Assembly: GCF_002252045.1 (NCBI RefSeq)
Contig: NZ_NEFF01000003.1
Location: 1-64,000 of the forward strand
Direction of reading: 5' to 3'
DNA length: 64,000 bases
Source: Ignatzschineria sp. F8392
GTDB taxonomy: Bacteria > Pseudomonadota > Gammaproteobacteria > Cardiobacteriales > Wohlfahrtiimonadaceae
Position numbers and translations under genes: made by a program. Of this stretch, positions 8,437-17,965 are shown one piece after another. Positions within the stretch are counted from its first letter, which is position 1. Each line of letters starts with the position of its first letter. The notes under the pieces were generated by a model. The model saw only the letters and a list, made by a program, of their open reading frames with translations. It did no database searches and was not told the origin of the DNA.

Positions 8437-10014
8437 CTACTCACCTTGAGGTGCCAACGCATCTGCTTTCGGCGCACGATTAGAACGATTGCCACTATTG
8501 CGACGTGGACGACGAACGTTACGACGAGGGCGACGTTTAGGAGCAGAAGATTTCTCTTCACCACTATTAGCGTTCTCTGCTCCGGCAGCAGGTTGTGCGT
8601 TCTCTTTTTGAGGCGCTTTTTCCGCACTATTTTCAGGTGCTCTCTCCGCTACTGGTGATGGCGCTTTCTGCTCTTCATTGCGATCATTTCGATCAGAGCC
8701 TTTCTCCCCTTTCTCATCATCTGGACGACGGCGACGAGGTGTTCGACGTGCTGAACGATTATCCCGCTCATTGCGGTCACCGGTGCGACGATTATTACGC
8801 GGAGTTCTACCACGACGATCACGACGTTTCGGCGCTTCCACTTCTGGCGTTACTAGAAGCTCCTCTGTAATCACCGCAACAGGAATCTCCTCTTTAATAT
8901 AATCTTGGATATCCATCAATGAGTAGACATACTCTTCACAAGCAAAGGTGATTGCCGTGCCTTCTGCTCCTGCACGCGCGGTTCTTCCGATACGATGAAC
9001 ATAATCTTCCACATCTTGCGGAAGGTCGTAGTTAAAGACATGAGATACATCAGGAATATGAAGACCACGTGCGGCCACATCAGTTGCCACCATGATGGAG
9101 AGCTCTCCATTTTTAAACTCTTCTAGGAGCTTCTCTCGGCGATTTTGTGGAATATCTCCTGAAAGAACCGCCGCTTTATAACCATTAGCATTGAGCGATT
9201 CAAAGACCTCATCAGCGGCACGTTTTGTATTAACAAAGACGATAGAGCGCTCTGCTTTCTCATGCTTTAAGAGCCCAAAGAGCAGTTTAATCTTCTCATC
9301 AGAAGCAACATGATAGAGACGCTGTGTAATACGTGAACCGGTCACCTGCTCTGACTCAACTTTAATCAGTTTCGCATCATTCATATGCTCATAAGCAAGC
9401 TCTAAAATTCGTTGAGAGAAGGTTGCCGAGAAGAGCATATTTTGGCGCTTTTCAACCTTCGGCATTTGACGCAAAAGGAAGCGAATATCATTGATAAACC
9501 CAAGATCAAACATTCGATCGGCTTCATCTAAAACAAAGACCTCCACATTGCGGAGATTGAGTTTCTTCTGCTTAAAGTAATCTAAAATTCGGCCAACAGT
9601 CCCGATCACAACATCAGGATCAGCATCTAATGCCTCATTTTGCGTTCCATAAGAGGCGCCGCCATAGAGCAAGGCATATTTCAGGCCGGTATAGCGTCCA
9701 AGCATCTCGGCATCGCTATGGATCTGCACTGCCAATTCTCGCGTTGGGGCCATAATAATGGCATAAGGGCCTTTCTTACCCTCTTCTACCGGCACTGTCA
9801 TGAGGTGGTTTAAGGTCGCTAATAGGAAAGTTGCAGTTTTCCCTGTCCCTGTTTGCGCTTGACCGGTGACATCTTTGCCCGCTAATAGATCGGGGAGTGC
9901 CTTCTCTTGAATTTCGGTACAGTAGACATAACCGTTATCTTCCAAGCTCTCTTTCAGTGAATCATGTAAATTTAAATCTGCAAACTTCATAGAAGTTAAT
10001 AGTGGTTTTCCCAT
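8437..10014 (-). CDS. rhlB: DEAD-box RNA helicase RhlB
   Basis: 525 aa ATP-dependent RNA helicase, longer than E. coli RhlB (about 421) because of an extended tail. Motifs in order are the Q-motif region (FADLNLHDSL, CTEIQEKALP), Walker A GQAQTGTGKT, PTRELA, DEAD in VFVLDEADRMFDLGF, SAT, ATDVAARGLHI and HRIGRTAR. The last roughly 140 residues are rich in Arg, Asn, Gly and acidic residues, a typical basic RNA-binding tail. In E. coli RhlB works in the RNA degradosome. Assignment to RhlB rather than another DEAD protein rests on the N-terminus and on the divergent trxA neighbour, as in E. coli. The rho gene that follows trxA there is absent here. Confidence 0.92.
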   Translation of the reverse strand: MGKPLLTSMKFADLNLHDSLKESLEDNGYVYCTEIQEKALPDLLAGKDVTGQAQTGTGKTATFLLATLNHLMTVPVEEGKKGPYAIIMAPTRELAVQIHSDAEMLGRYTGLKYALLYGGASYGTQNEALDADPDVVIGTVGRILDYFKQKKLNLRNVEVFVLDEADRMFDLGFINDIRFLLRQMPKVEKRQNMLFSATFSQRILELAYEHMNDAKLIKVESEQVTGSRITQRLYHVASDEKIKLLFGLLKHEKAERSIVFVNTKRAADEVFESLNANGYKAAVLSGDIPQNRREKLLEEFKNGELSIMVATDVAARGLHIPDVSHVFNYDLPQDVEDYVHRIGRTARAGAEGTAITFACEEYVYSLMDIQDYIKEEIPVAVITEELLVTPEVEAPKRRDRRGRTPRNNRRTGDRNERDNRSARRTPRRRRPDDEKGEKGSDRNDRNEEQKAPSPVAERAPENSAEKAPQKENAQPAAGAENANSGEEKSSAPKRRPRRNVRRPRRNSGNRSNRAPKADALAPQGE

Positions 10015-10136
10015 AGGTATTGACCTGAGTCCTCAGTTAATCTGTTCTTCAATTAATTATTCAATAAATTATATTAATGACAGTGGTTGAAATTTTTATC
10101 ACGTTCGAACCTTGTCATTTCCCCATTTTTCGGGTG

Positions 10137-10152
10137 TAATACCTAGGTATTA
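10137..10152. promoter_or_regulatory. 16-bp perfect palindrome in the rhlB-trxA divergent promoter region
   Basis: TAATACCTAGGTATTA equals its own reverse complement. It lies 123 bp from the rhlB start and 71 bp from the trxA start, where promoters of both genes are expected. It is a candidate operator; the regulator is unknown. Confidence 0.5.
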
Positions 10153-10222
10153 TCATATTTTATAAAGAAAATTCCAAATCTAATTTTGGATATCTTGATC
10201 CATTTCTCAGGGGAGAGTAACA

Positions 10223-10546
10223 ATGAGTAACTTAGTAAATGCAACTGATGCAACCTTTGAAGCGGAAGTTTTAAAAGCAGAACTTCCTGTTCTCGTCGAT
10301 TTCTGGGCTGATTGGTGTGCGCCATGCCGTATGATTACACCTATTATTGAAGCAGCTTCAGAAGAGTATGCGGGCAAATTAAAAGTGGTCAAACTTGATG
10401 TACAAAACAACCAAGACACTGCTGTTAAGTTCCAAATTCGTGGAATTCCTGCATTAATGATCTTCAAAAATGGCGAAATTATTGGTCAACACGTTGGCGC
10501 GCTTAACAAAGCACAATTAGCACAATTTATCGACAGCCATCTCTAG
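10223..10546 (+). CDS. trxA: Thioredoxin 1
   Basis: 107 aa, standard thioredoxin length. Active site WCAPC in LVDFWADWCAPCRM, cis-proline loop RGIPALMIFKNGE, and the C-terminal helix LAQFIDSHL. It is a general cytoplasmic disulfide reductase recycled by thioredoxin reductase. GGGGAGAG lies about 8 nt before the ATG. It is divergent from rhlB, and a strong terminator follows, so it is probably monocistronic. Confidence 0.98.
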   Translation: MSNLVNATDATFEAEVLKAELPVLVDFWADWCAPCRMITPIIEAASEEYAGKLKVVKLDVQNNQDTAVKFQIRGIPALMIFKNGEIIGQHVGALNKAQLAQFIDSHL

Positions 10547-10625
10547 TCGAGAACGATCTTACATTCTTCAGTAGAGATCTCGATTATCTCAATCGAACCT
10601 CTTACAACAGAAGAGTCTTTAAAAG

Positions 10626-10647
10626 CCGGTCAATGACCGGTTTTTTT
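10626..10647 (+). terminator. Rho-independent terminator of trxA
   Basis: CCGGT (10626-10630) and ACCGG (10636-10640), extendable to a near-perfect palindrome CCGGTCA/TGACCGG, followed directly by seven T residues. Confidence 0.9.
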
Positions 10648-10691
10648 ATGGATGATTTTTTATTGATGATTCTTAAGAAGATTCATTGAAC

Positions 10692-11144
10692 GGCGGGGCC
10701 GACTATTTCGTTCTTTTAACCTGTGCATGCCCGCCTACTGGCATCTTCGATACCTTCTGCCGGCGCGTGATTTGTGGAAGAATGCGATAGTAAGGATCGG
10801 CAACTCACCAGCTTTAATAAAGGGCAGTAATATTCCGGCAATCGAATGATTGCCATCTGCCGGCGCACGATTTATGGAAGAACGCGATAGTAAGGACCGG
10901 TAGCGTTCAGCCTCTTTTGTTTAATGGATTCAACCCATAAGAGAATCTGTTGAGCCGCGGGAGAGAACCATCTCGCTCTTATTACAACTGCATGCCCGCA
11001 GTTCGGCATCTTCAATGCCGAGATATCCTATTGAGATATTAATGATATCTACCGACGATAGAAAGATCATCCTCTGCCGACAATAGAAGATGCCCCTCTG
11101 CCGGCACAAGCTTGATGGAAGTACGTGATAGTAAGATCCGGCAG
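10692..11144 (+). repeat. Intergenic palindromic repeat cluster 3
   Basis: M2 at 10692-10735, an M1-like module at 10757-10803 whose right stem is degraded to CGGCAA, M1 at 10857-10903 (right arm CCGGTAG), M2 at 10957-10999 (GCGGG/CCCGC), a small CGGCAT/ATGCCG hairpin (about 11003-11020), and M1 at 11098-11144. Copies here are more diverged than in clusters 2 and 4, and one half-copy (CTGCCGAC near 11073) is also present. It is located between trxA and prfB. No coding signal is seen. Confidence 0.85.
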
Positions 11145-11390
11145 CGTTCAGCCTCTTTTGTTAATCAAAGCCTCTATAAAGATACTTTTCATTTATCAGT
11201 TATCCTTAAATCACGTATAATAAGTTCCTTTAAACATTTTTTATTACAAGCCTTTTAGTTAAGAGAATCCTTTTGCACCCTCCTCTTCATGATTCTTTAT
11301 CTTAACAATGCTTGTATCTATTCCCCCTCACTACTGATCTACAAGCTGAAGGATCAATCAACTTATAAGATAGATGGAGTAATTATCTAG

Positions 11391-12492
11391 ATGGAACTTA
11401 TCAATACACTCAATCACACCATTAAAGATCTCTCCGAGAGAGCCGCTGACCTTCGGAGGTATCTTTGACTTCGATCTCAAGCAGGAGCGCCTCACTGAAG
11501 TCTTAATGGAGCTAGAAGATCCCAATATCTGGTCTGATAACCCTGATAAAGCACAAAAACTTGGGCAAGAACGCGCAACACTTGATGATTTTGTCAATGG
11601 CATGTTATCACTGCAAAGCGGTCTCGATGATGCCAAAGATCTTGTTGCTTTAGCAAAAGAGGAGAATGATGAAGAGACCCTTTTGATGATTGAAGCAGAT
11701 CTGCTCGATTATCAGAAGCAGATTGAGCAATTTGAATTCAAGCGTATGTTTAGTGGTGAGATGGATGCAAGTAATGCATTTATCGATATCCAAGCAGGTG
11801 CCGGCGGTACCGAAGCGCAAGATTGGGCTTCGATGGTGCTTAGAATGTATCTGCGCTGGGGCGAACATCATGGTTTTAAAACAGAGTTATTGGAAGCCTC
11901 TCCCGGCGATGTTGCCGGCATCAAATCCGCAAGTATCCGCTTTGAAGGGGATCATGCTTATGGTTGGTTACGCACCGAAACAGGGGTTCATCGCTTAGTG
12001 CGAAAGTCACCTTTTGATTCCAATAATAAGCGCCATACCTCATTCTGCTCAGTCTTTGTCTCCCCTGAGATTGATGACAATATTGAGATCGATATCGACC
12101 CTTCAGATCTTCGAGTCGATGTCTATCGCGCCTCGGGTGCCGGCGGACAGCACGTTAACGTGACCGAATCAGCTGTTCGTATTACCCATATTCCCACCGG
12201 CGTCGTTGCTCAATGTCAAAATGAACGCTCGCAGCATCGTAATAAAGATGTCGCAATGCAACAATTACGTTCAAAACTCTATGAGTTAGAGATGCAGAAG
12301 AAACGAGATGCCGCAGAAGCACTGCAGGATTCCAAAGCGGATGTGGGCTGGGGAAGTCAAATTCGCTCCTATGTTCTCGATCAAGCGCGCATTAGAGATC
12401 TTCGTACCGGCCATGAGGTGGGAAATCCACAACCTGTCCTCGATGGTGATCTTGATGACTTTATCGAAGCGAGCCTGAAAATGGGGCTATAA
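11391..12492 (+). CDS. prfB: Peptide chain release factor 2 (RF2), expressed by programmed +1 frameshift
   Basis: Recognises UGA and UAA stop codons and triggers peptide release. The gene starts at ATG 11391 (GGAG about 11 nt upstream). The first reading frame runs 25 codons to TGA at 11466-11468. Shifting +1 at CTT-T continues from GAC at 11467 to the stop at 12490-12492, giving 366 aa, almost exactly E. coli RF2 length. The domain evidence is the SPF specificity tripeptide ([15 protein letters not shown]) and the GGQ catalytic loop (SGAGGQHVN). Reading only the long open frame from ATG 11506 would lose the N-terminus. lysS, which often follows, is not here. Confidence 0.96.
11454..11468 (+). 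promoter_or_regulatory. RF2 autoregulatory +1 frameshift site
   Basis: The codons CGG AGG TAT CTT TGA carry an internal Shine-Dalgarno GGAGG at the classical distance before the slippery CTT-T and the in-frame TGA at codon 26. When RF2 is scarce, slow termination at UGA favours +1 slippage and more RF2 is made. The mechanism is known from E. coli; the element is seen directly here. Confidence 0.95.
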
Positions 12493-12552
12493 TGTGATTA
12501 TTCACCATCACGATCGATAACAACTCCGGCAATTGAGACAAACAGTATTATA

Positions 12553-12572
12553 TAGGTGAAACTATTCACCTA
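12553..12572. other. 8-bp hairpin downstream of prfB
   Basis: TAGGTGAA (12553-12560) / TTCACCTA (12565-12572) with a 4-nt loop, no T-run. Function unknown; it could stabilise the prfB 3' end. Confidence 0.35.
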
Positions 12573-12629
12573 ATAGCAAACAATTTCAAAAGGAAGATGC
12601 TACAATAGCCCCCGGAACGAAAAAGAGAA

Positions 12630-12659
12630 AGAGCAGTCTTACCCGCTGCTCTCTTTTTT
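12630..12659 (+). terminator. Rho-independent terminator of prfB
   Basis: AGAGCAG (12630-12636) pairs with CTGCTCT (12646-12652) and is followed by CTTTTTT. It is the only clear terminator between prfB and the next gene. Confidence 0.8.
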
Positions 12660-12835
12660 CGACCATTATTATACTTTTTTATAGTATGTTTAATAAGAAA
12701 TAATGACGTAACACTCAATCGATAATCGATCGATGGTCGATGATCTCTGATCGAAATGAATTCCGATATTCAGACTCAATCAGGAAAATAAGATAAACAA
12801 GATCGATAGAATCACTACTAGGAACTGTTAAAACG

Positions 12836-14161
12836 ATGTCAAAAATAGAAAATCATGCTGAGAATCGAGACGAAAATCGAGAAAATTTTACGCCTCAACT
12901 GAAGAGATGGTATTACGGCTGGACCATTGTCATTGCCGCGGCACTCTTAACGATGTTTACCGTTGGAATGCGCATGAGTATCGGCCCTTTTGTGATTCCA
13001 ATGAGTGAAGGATTAGGTATGAGTCGCAGCACTCTTTCAGCAGTGATTGCTTTTGGAATGCTGATCTATGGCTTTGGAATGCCCGTTGCCGGCTTCTGCG
13101 TCAATCGTTATGGGACGCGCACAACCTTAATCCTAGGGGCAATTATGGTCTCTATCTCACTCATCTTGACAGTCTATAGTCATAATATCTGGATCTTTGC
13201 CTTCAGTTATGGAGGGTTACTCTCCTTTGGACTGGCATTTACCAGCCCTGTTGCCTTTACTCAATTGATCAGTAGCTGGTTTATCGCTAAACGAACCATG
13301 GCGCTACTCTTTCTTTCCACCGGATCGATGGCGGGCATTGCGATTTTAACGCCCCTTTTTAGTCAGACTATCCAATCTTTTAGCTGGGAGAGTACCTTAA
13401 TCGGCTATGCAGTTCTCTTCTCCATTGCCACCCTATTCGTTGCTTTTGCCATTATCCGAGGAACGCCACCGGAGTATGGTGATTTAACAACAGAACATGA
13501 GATTGAAGCGCATCAAGCCAAAATAAGTGCTCGACAAAAGTTGATGAAGGGGGAGAGTTATCGCTTACGAGAGGTCTTCTCAACCTACCCTTTCTGGCTC
13601 TTAGTGGTCGGCATCTTCGCTTGTGGTTTTAGTATGAGTCTTTTAGGTACTCATGCTGTGCCGATGTTGATCGATCATGGTTTTAGCCGCGATGTGAGTG
13701 CTTTTGGCGTTAGCCTTATTGGTTTAGTGGCAATCTTTAGCACCGTGATGTTAGGAAGAATCAGTACCCATGTGGATCATAAATATATGTTAGTGGCGAT
13801 CTATGCTGTACGCGGTGTTGCCTTCTTTCTGTTAGTGATGGTATTAACGCCATGGCAGCTCTATACCGTCGCGATTGTTGGCGGACTTGTTTGGGCAGGA
13901 AATATGGGCATCTCTTCAGGAATGCTTGCCGATATCTATGGCGTTAAATTGGTGGGGATTCTCTATGGTCTCGCTTTTATCGGCCATCAAATTGGCGGGA
14001 CATTAAGCTCTTGGTTAGGCGGTTGGGCTTATGAGACCTATGGCTCGCACTATATCACCTTCTGGCTAGCAGGATTCTTCCTCATTGTGGCGGCGATCGC
14101 TTCCATGATGCTCCCTAAAAAAGCACAATATGAGAGTTCCATCGCGAAAATAGCCCGATAA
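12836..14161 (+). CDS. MFS transporter, OFA/monocarboxylate-carrier-like
   Basis: 441 aa inner-membrane carrier with about 12 predicted membrane segments split by a central cytoplasmic loop (about 215-245). The N-terminal segment YYGWTIVIAAALLTMF, followed by GPFVIPMSEGLGMSRSTLS, matches the OFA (oxalate/formate) and monocarboxylate-porter branch of the major facilitator superfamily. A motif-A-like loop is VNRYGTRTTLILG. The substrate is unknown, with an organic anion most likely by family. AGGAA lies about 11 nt before the ATG. A single gene between prfB and radA. Confidence 0.85.
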   Translation: MSKIENHAENRDENRENFTPQLKRWYYGWTIVIAAALLTMFTVGMRMSIGPFVIPMSEGLGMSRSTLSAVIAFGMLIYGFGMPVAGFCVNRYGTRTTLILGAIMVSISLILTVYSHNIWIFAFSYGGLLSFGLAFTSPVAFTQLISSWFIAKRTMALLFLSTGSMAGIAILTPLFSQTIQSFSWESTLIGYAVLFSIATLFVAFAIIRGTPPEYGDLTTEHEIEAHQAKISARQKLMKGESYRLREVFSTYPFWLLVVGIFACGFSMSLLGTHAVPMLIDHGFSRDVSAFGVSLIGLVAIFSTVMLGRISTHVDHKYMLVAIYAVRGVAFFLLVMVLTPWQLYTVAIVGGLVWAGNMGISSGMLADIYGVKLVGILYGLAFIGHQIGGTLSSWLGGWAYETYGSHYITFWLAGFFLIVAAIASMMLPKKAQYESSIAKIAR

Positions 14162-14317
14162 GATATGAGTAAAGATGCGAGAGAAAGTATAAGAGAAGAT
14201 TAATCGGACTTAAGCGCTTATGTTAAACTCTCCCTTCTGATCCTGCTCCATCGTGATACTGCATCACTTTCTAAATAAGGGTCATGATAAGTTTCTAATA
14301 TCTGTAAGGAGAAGTAT

Positions 14318-15676
14318 ATGAGCCGAGCTAAAACCCAATTTGTCTGTCGTGATTGTGGTGCGATCGCCCCTAAATGGGCGGGACAATGTTTAGAGTGCAA
14401 AGCGTGGAACTCCATTGAAGAGATGGTTGTGGAACAGACGCCGACGCGCCTATCGGGCTATTCAGGAACCGCCGGAGCCACCGGCGTACAGATCTTAACC
14501 GATGTGCAAAAAGAGAAGCTCACCCGCTTCTCCACCGGTCTTAATGAACTCGATCGCGTCTTAGGGGGCGGATTAGTCTTCGGCTCTGTTGTCCTAATCG
14601 GGGGTGATCCAGGAATTGGTAAATCCACCATCCTGCTCCAGAGCCTTATTCATCTGAGCCATCAGGGGAAAAAGGTGCTCTACGTTACGGGGGAGGAATC
14701 CCCGAGCCAAGTAGCATTACGTGCAGAGCGCCTTCAACTTGATGGCTCTAAATTACAGCTTCTATCTGAGACCAATGTGGAGAAGATTCTCCGTGTTGCC
14801 GAGCCGATGGATCTTGATGTTATGGTGATCGACTCGATTCAGACCATCTTTACAGAGCTCCTCAACTCAGCCCCCGGTAATGTGGGGCAAGTGCGAGAGA
14901 GTACCGCCCTACTTACGCGATTTGCAAAGCGAACAGGAACATCGATCTTCCTAGCAGGTCACGTGACAAAAGAGGGAGCAATTGCCGGCCCGAGAGTCTT
15001 AGAGCATATGGTCGATTGCGTTCTCTATTTTGAAGGAGAGGTCGATTCCCGCTTCCGTATTATGCGCTCCTACAAAAATCGTTTTGGTCCTCTCCACGAG
15101 ATTGGTGTCTTTGCTATGACCGAAACAGGCCTTCGCCCTATTAGCAATCCTTCAGCCATCTTTCTCTCACGTCAACCAGATCGAAGTTCCGGAAGTGTGA
15201 TTATGGTGACCCGAGAAGGTACGCGTCCTCTCTTGATCGAGATTCAATCTTTAGTGGATGATTCCCTCGGTGGCCAACCGCGACGCGTCACTTTAGGTTT
15301 AGAGCAGAATCGACTCACCATGCTCCTTGCCGTTCTCCATCGTCATGCCGGTATTGCCATGCTCGATCAAGATGTCTATGTCAACGCGGTAGGCGGTGTT
15401 AAAGTGACAGAAACGGCCTCAGACCTTGCGGTCATTGCGGCAGCTTATTCAAGCTTTCGTAATCTGATTCTCCCCTCTGATCTTGTCGTTTTTGGAGAGA
15501 TCGGTCTTGCCGGCGAAGTTCGACCTGTTCCGCATGGTGAAGAGCGACTGAAAGAGGCAGCCAAGCATGGCTTTAAACGCGCTATCGTTCCAATAGCGAA
15601 TAAACCGAAGCATCCTATCCCCGATATGGAGGTGATTGGTGTTACGAAGATCAATGAATTGATGGATCATCTCTAA
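14318..15676 (+). CDS. radA: DNA repair protein RadA
   Basis: 452 aa, normal length for RadA. N-terminal C4 zinc finger (CRDCG...CLECKAW), Walker A in GGDPGIGKSTILLQS, the RadA-specific KNRFG motif (SYKNRFGPLHEIG), and a C-terminal Lon-like domain from about residue 290 (VNAVGGVKVTETASDLAV, then GEIGLAGEVRPV). It is a RecA-like ATPase that promotes branch migration in recombinational repair. AAGGAGA lies 7 nt before the ATG, a strong start signal. A single gene, followed by sotB after about 160 bp. Confidence 0.97.
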   Translation: MSRAKTQFVCRDCGAIAPKWAGQCLECKAWNSIEEMVVEQTPTRLSGYSGTAGATGVQILTDVQKEKLTRFSTGLNELDRVLGGGLVFGSVVLIGGDPGIGKSTILLQSLIHLSHQGKKVLYVTGEESPSQVALRAERLQLDGSKLQLLSETNVEKILRVAEPMDLDVMVIDSIQTIFTELLNSAPGNVGQVRESTALLTRFAKRTGTSIFLAGHVTKEGAIAGPRVLEHMVDCVLYFEGEVDSRFRIMRSYKNRFGPLHEIGVFAMTETGLRPISNPSAIFLSRQPDRSSGSVIMVTREGTRPLLIEIQSLVDDSLGGQPRRVTLGLEQNRLTMLLAVLHRHAGIAMLDQDVYVNAVGGVKVTETASDLAVIAAAYSSFRNLILPSDLVVFGEIGLAGEVRPVPHGEERLKEAAKHGFKRAIVPIANKPKHPIPDMEVIGVTKINELMDHL

Positions 15677-15834
15677 TCGATAAGTGGGCTGAATCAGATA
15701 AATAATTCAATCAATTGATTCAATCCCCCCTTTTCTTAACCCTCAACTATGAAGTGGGGTAAAATGGCGTTGTCAGAAACAGATATGATCTGTAGCGCTG
15801 ATTTAAAATCACTCATAAAGGGAAGATCTCATAT

Positions 15835-17082
15835 ATGACAGCACCATCGACCGTAACGATAGAGCAGCAACAGAGAGAGAATCAACACTTCAATCTCGCT
15901 TGGATTCGGGTAATTGCCCTAGCAATCGCCGCCTTTGTCTTCAATACGACAGAATTTATCCCAATCGCCCTCTTAACTGATATCGGAGCAAGCTTCGATC
16001 TACCGGCAGAAAAGGTGGGGATTATGATCACCATCTATGCTTGGGTTGTGGCGCTCGCCTCACTCCCCTTGATGCTTCTGGTAAGCAACTTTGAACGAAA
16101 GCGACTCCTCACCTTTGTCTTTATTGTTTTTGTCATCAGCCATCTGGTGACCTTTATGGCCTCTAGCTTTACCATCTTAATTGTTGGGCGAGTCGGTGTT
16201 GCTCTCTCTCATGCGGTCTTCTGGTCTATTACCGCAGCACTTGCGATTCGTGTTGCCCCTTTAGGTAAAAAATCACAAGCTTTAGGTATTTTAGCGACAG
16301 GAACGGCACTTGCGACCGTTTTAGGTATTCCACTTGGGCGTATTATTGGGCAGTTAGTGGGCTGGCGCTACACCTTTTTAATTATTGGTATTGCCGCCCT
16401 AATCACACTCATTGTGCTCTACATCGTTTTACCCCGCTTACCTAGCCAAAATGCAGGCTCAGCTAAGAGTCTTCCGATTCTCTTTAAACGCCCTGCACTT
16501 GTAGGTATATTTATCTTAACGGCGATTGTCGTCACGGCACACTTTACCGCCTATAGCTATATTGAACCCTTTAGCGAAAGCATTGCTAAAATATCCCCCA
16601 ATAAGATCACCATTTTGCTCTTAATATTTGGTGGCGCCGGCATTTTAGCGAGTATTATCTTTAGTAAACTGAATAATCAACATCCGCTCTCCTTTCTTCC
16701 GCTCTCAATTTTAGGGCTCTCTATCTCTCTATTTTTAATCATGCCGAGTACCTATCTGGCCGATGGACTCCTCTACCTCTCCCTCTTTTGGGGAATCTCC
16801 ATGACCTGTATCGGCTTAGTACTCCAACTCAAAGTATTAGAGCTCGCCCCGGATGCAACCGATATCGCCATGTCGATCTTCTCGGGCATCTTCAATATCG
16901 GCATTGGTGGGGGTGCTTTAGTGGGAACTGTAGTCATTAGCCAGATGGGCCTTACAAGTCTCTCTTGGGTTGCTTTTGCCATCAGCCTTGTCGCTCTTCT
17001 CTTGACGCTCTTTCTCTTTATCCGTTATCGTGCGATCTTTATTAAAGCGAGTCAGACAACAACGGATGTCATTATCCACTGA
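15835..17082 (+). CDS. sotB: SotB-like sugar efflux MFS transporter
   Basis: 415 aa, 12 predicted membrane helices. Extended similarity to E. coli SotB (YdeA) is recognisable from memory: AAFVFNTTEFIPI, then VGIMITIYAWVVALASLP, then HAVFWSITAALAIR, then ATGTALATVLGIPLGRIIG, then TAHFTAYSYIEPF. In E. coli the protein exports arabinose and related sugars or IPTG; the substrate here is inferred. AAGGGAAG precedes ATG 15835. A 7-bp tandem repeat follows its stop. Confidence 0.9.
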   Translation: MTAPSTVTIEQQQRENQHFNLAWIRVIALAIAAFVFNTTEFIPIALLTDIGASFDLPAEKVGIMITIYAWVVALASLPLMLLVSNFERKRLLTFVFIVFVISHLVTFMASSFTILIVGRVGVALSHAVFWSITAALAIRVAPLGKKSQALGILATGTALATVLGIPLGRIIGQLVGWRYTFLIIGIAALITLIVLYIVLPRLPSQNAGSAKSLPILFKRPALVGIFILTAIVVTAHFTAYSYIEPFSESIAKISPNKITILLLIFGGAGILASIIFSKLNNQHPLSFLPLSILGLSISLFLIMPSTYLADGLLYLSLFWGISMTCIGLVLQLKVLELAPDATDIAMSIFSGIFNIGIGGGALVGTVVISQMGLTSLSWVAFAISLVALLLTLFLFIRYRAIFIKASQTTTDVIIH

Positions 17083-17104
17083 TAGTGATGATCGATGGTT
17101 GATC

Positions 17105-17153
17105 GATTGATGATTGATGATTGATGATTGATGATTGATGATTGATGATTGAT
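17105..17153. repeat. 7-bp tandem repeat (GATTGAT)7
   Basis: Seven exact consecutive GATTGAT units between sotB and lemA, ending about 90 bp before the lemA start. A perfect array of this kind is expected to be unstable by replication slippage. Confidence 0.95.
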
Positions 17154-17243
17154 TATCAATATTTGTTAAATTTTTAGATCTGTTAGAGATTATTAATATT
17201 CATACAACATTTTCATACAACATGAATGGGAACTTTACTTTAA

Positions 17244-17870
17244 ATGAATGAGAATACGCCAACTTTAAAAAGCCGACGCCCTCTCAACTGGGCCTTTATT
17301 CCTATCACCCTAATCATTATCATTCTCGGCTTTGTCGGGGCGGGTTACTACAATAGTGTGCAGAATCTTGATGAAGAGCAGAAAGCGGCCGCCGCTGAAG
17401 TGATCAATCAATATAAACGCCGAGCTGATCTGATCACAAATCTCTCCAATACAGTCAAAGGATATGCTAAACATGAGGAGCAGATCTTTACCGATATTGC
17501 CAAAGCGCGTGCCTCACTCAATAAGATGGCGATCTCTCCGGCAGATTTAGAAGATCCTGAAAAGCGCATCGCTTACGAAAAGGCAGAAGCAACCTTAGGG
17601 ACACAACTCTCTCGCCTCTTAATGATTGTTGAGAATTATCCAGATCTTAAAGCGAGTCAGCTCTATCAAAACTTGATGATTCAACTTGAAGGAACAGAGA
17701 ATCGTATCGCCGTTGCGCGCAATCGCTATATTGATGCAATCCGCAACTACAACACTACAATTCGTCGCGTCCCTTATCTCTTTATTGCAAAAATCTTCGG
17801 CTATCGCCCGATTCCACAATTTAATGTGGATGATCCGATGATCGATCAAGCACCTGTTGTTGAGTTTTAA
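17244..17870 (+). CDS. LemA family protein
   Basis: 208 aa with one N-terminal membrane helix (about 14-34) followed by a long helical, soluble domain. The family pattern is visible: GYYNSVQNLDEE, then INQYKRRADLITNLSNTVKG, YAKHEEQIFTDI and the LIENYPDLKAS-like stretch MIVENYPDLKASQLYQ, ending RRVPYLFIAKIFGYRP. The molecular function of LemA proteins is not well established. The gene is followed after 95 bp by a TPM-domain gene, the standard LemA/TPM pairing, so the two probably act together at the membrane. Confidence 0.93.
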   Translation: MNENTPTLKSRRPLNWAFIPITLIIIILGFVGAGYYNSVQNLDEEQKAAAAEVINQYKRRADLITNLSNTVKGYAKHEEQIFTDIAKARASLNKMAISPADLEDPEKRIAYEKAEATLGTQLSRLLMIVENYPDLKASQLYQNLMIQLEGTENRIAVARNRYIDAIRNYNTTIRRVPYLFIAKIFGYRPIPQFNVDDPMIDQAPVVEF

Positions 17871-17891
17871 TATATTTAACGATCCAATACC

Positions 17892-17956
17892 CACTAGAAA
17901 TGCCCCTTAGGAATACTCATTAGAAATGCTCGTTAGGAATCCCCATTAGGATATTA
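17892..17956. repeat. 13-bp degenerate tandem repeat, 5 units
   Basis: Five 13-bp units with the shape CATTAGAAATGCT / CGTTAGGAATCCC fill the gap between lemA and the TPM gene. The array runs directly into the ribosome-binding region of the TPM gene, so unit changes could affect its translation. The functional part is inference. Confidence 0.75.
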
Positions 17957-17965
17957 GGTGATGTG

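Noticed and set aside
8446-8902. Plus-strand open frames opposite the end of rhlB
   Set aside because: They are the antisense shadow of the Arg-rich RhlB tail, with no start signals.
11506-12492. prfB starting at ATG 11506
   Set aside because: It would remove the N-terminal domain. The upstream 25 codons plus the +1 frameshift restore the family length.
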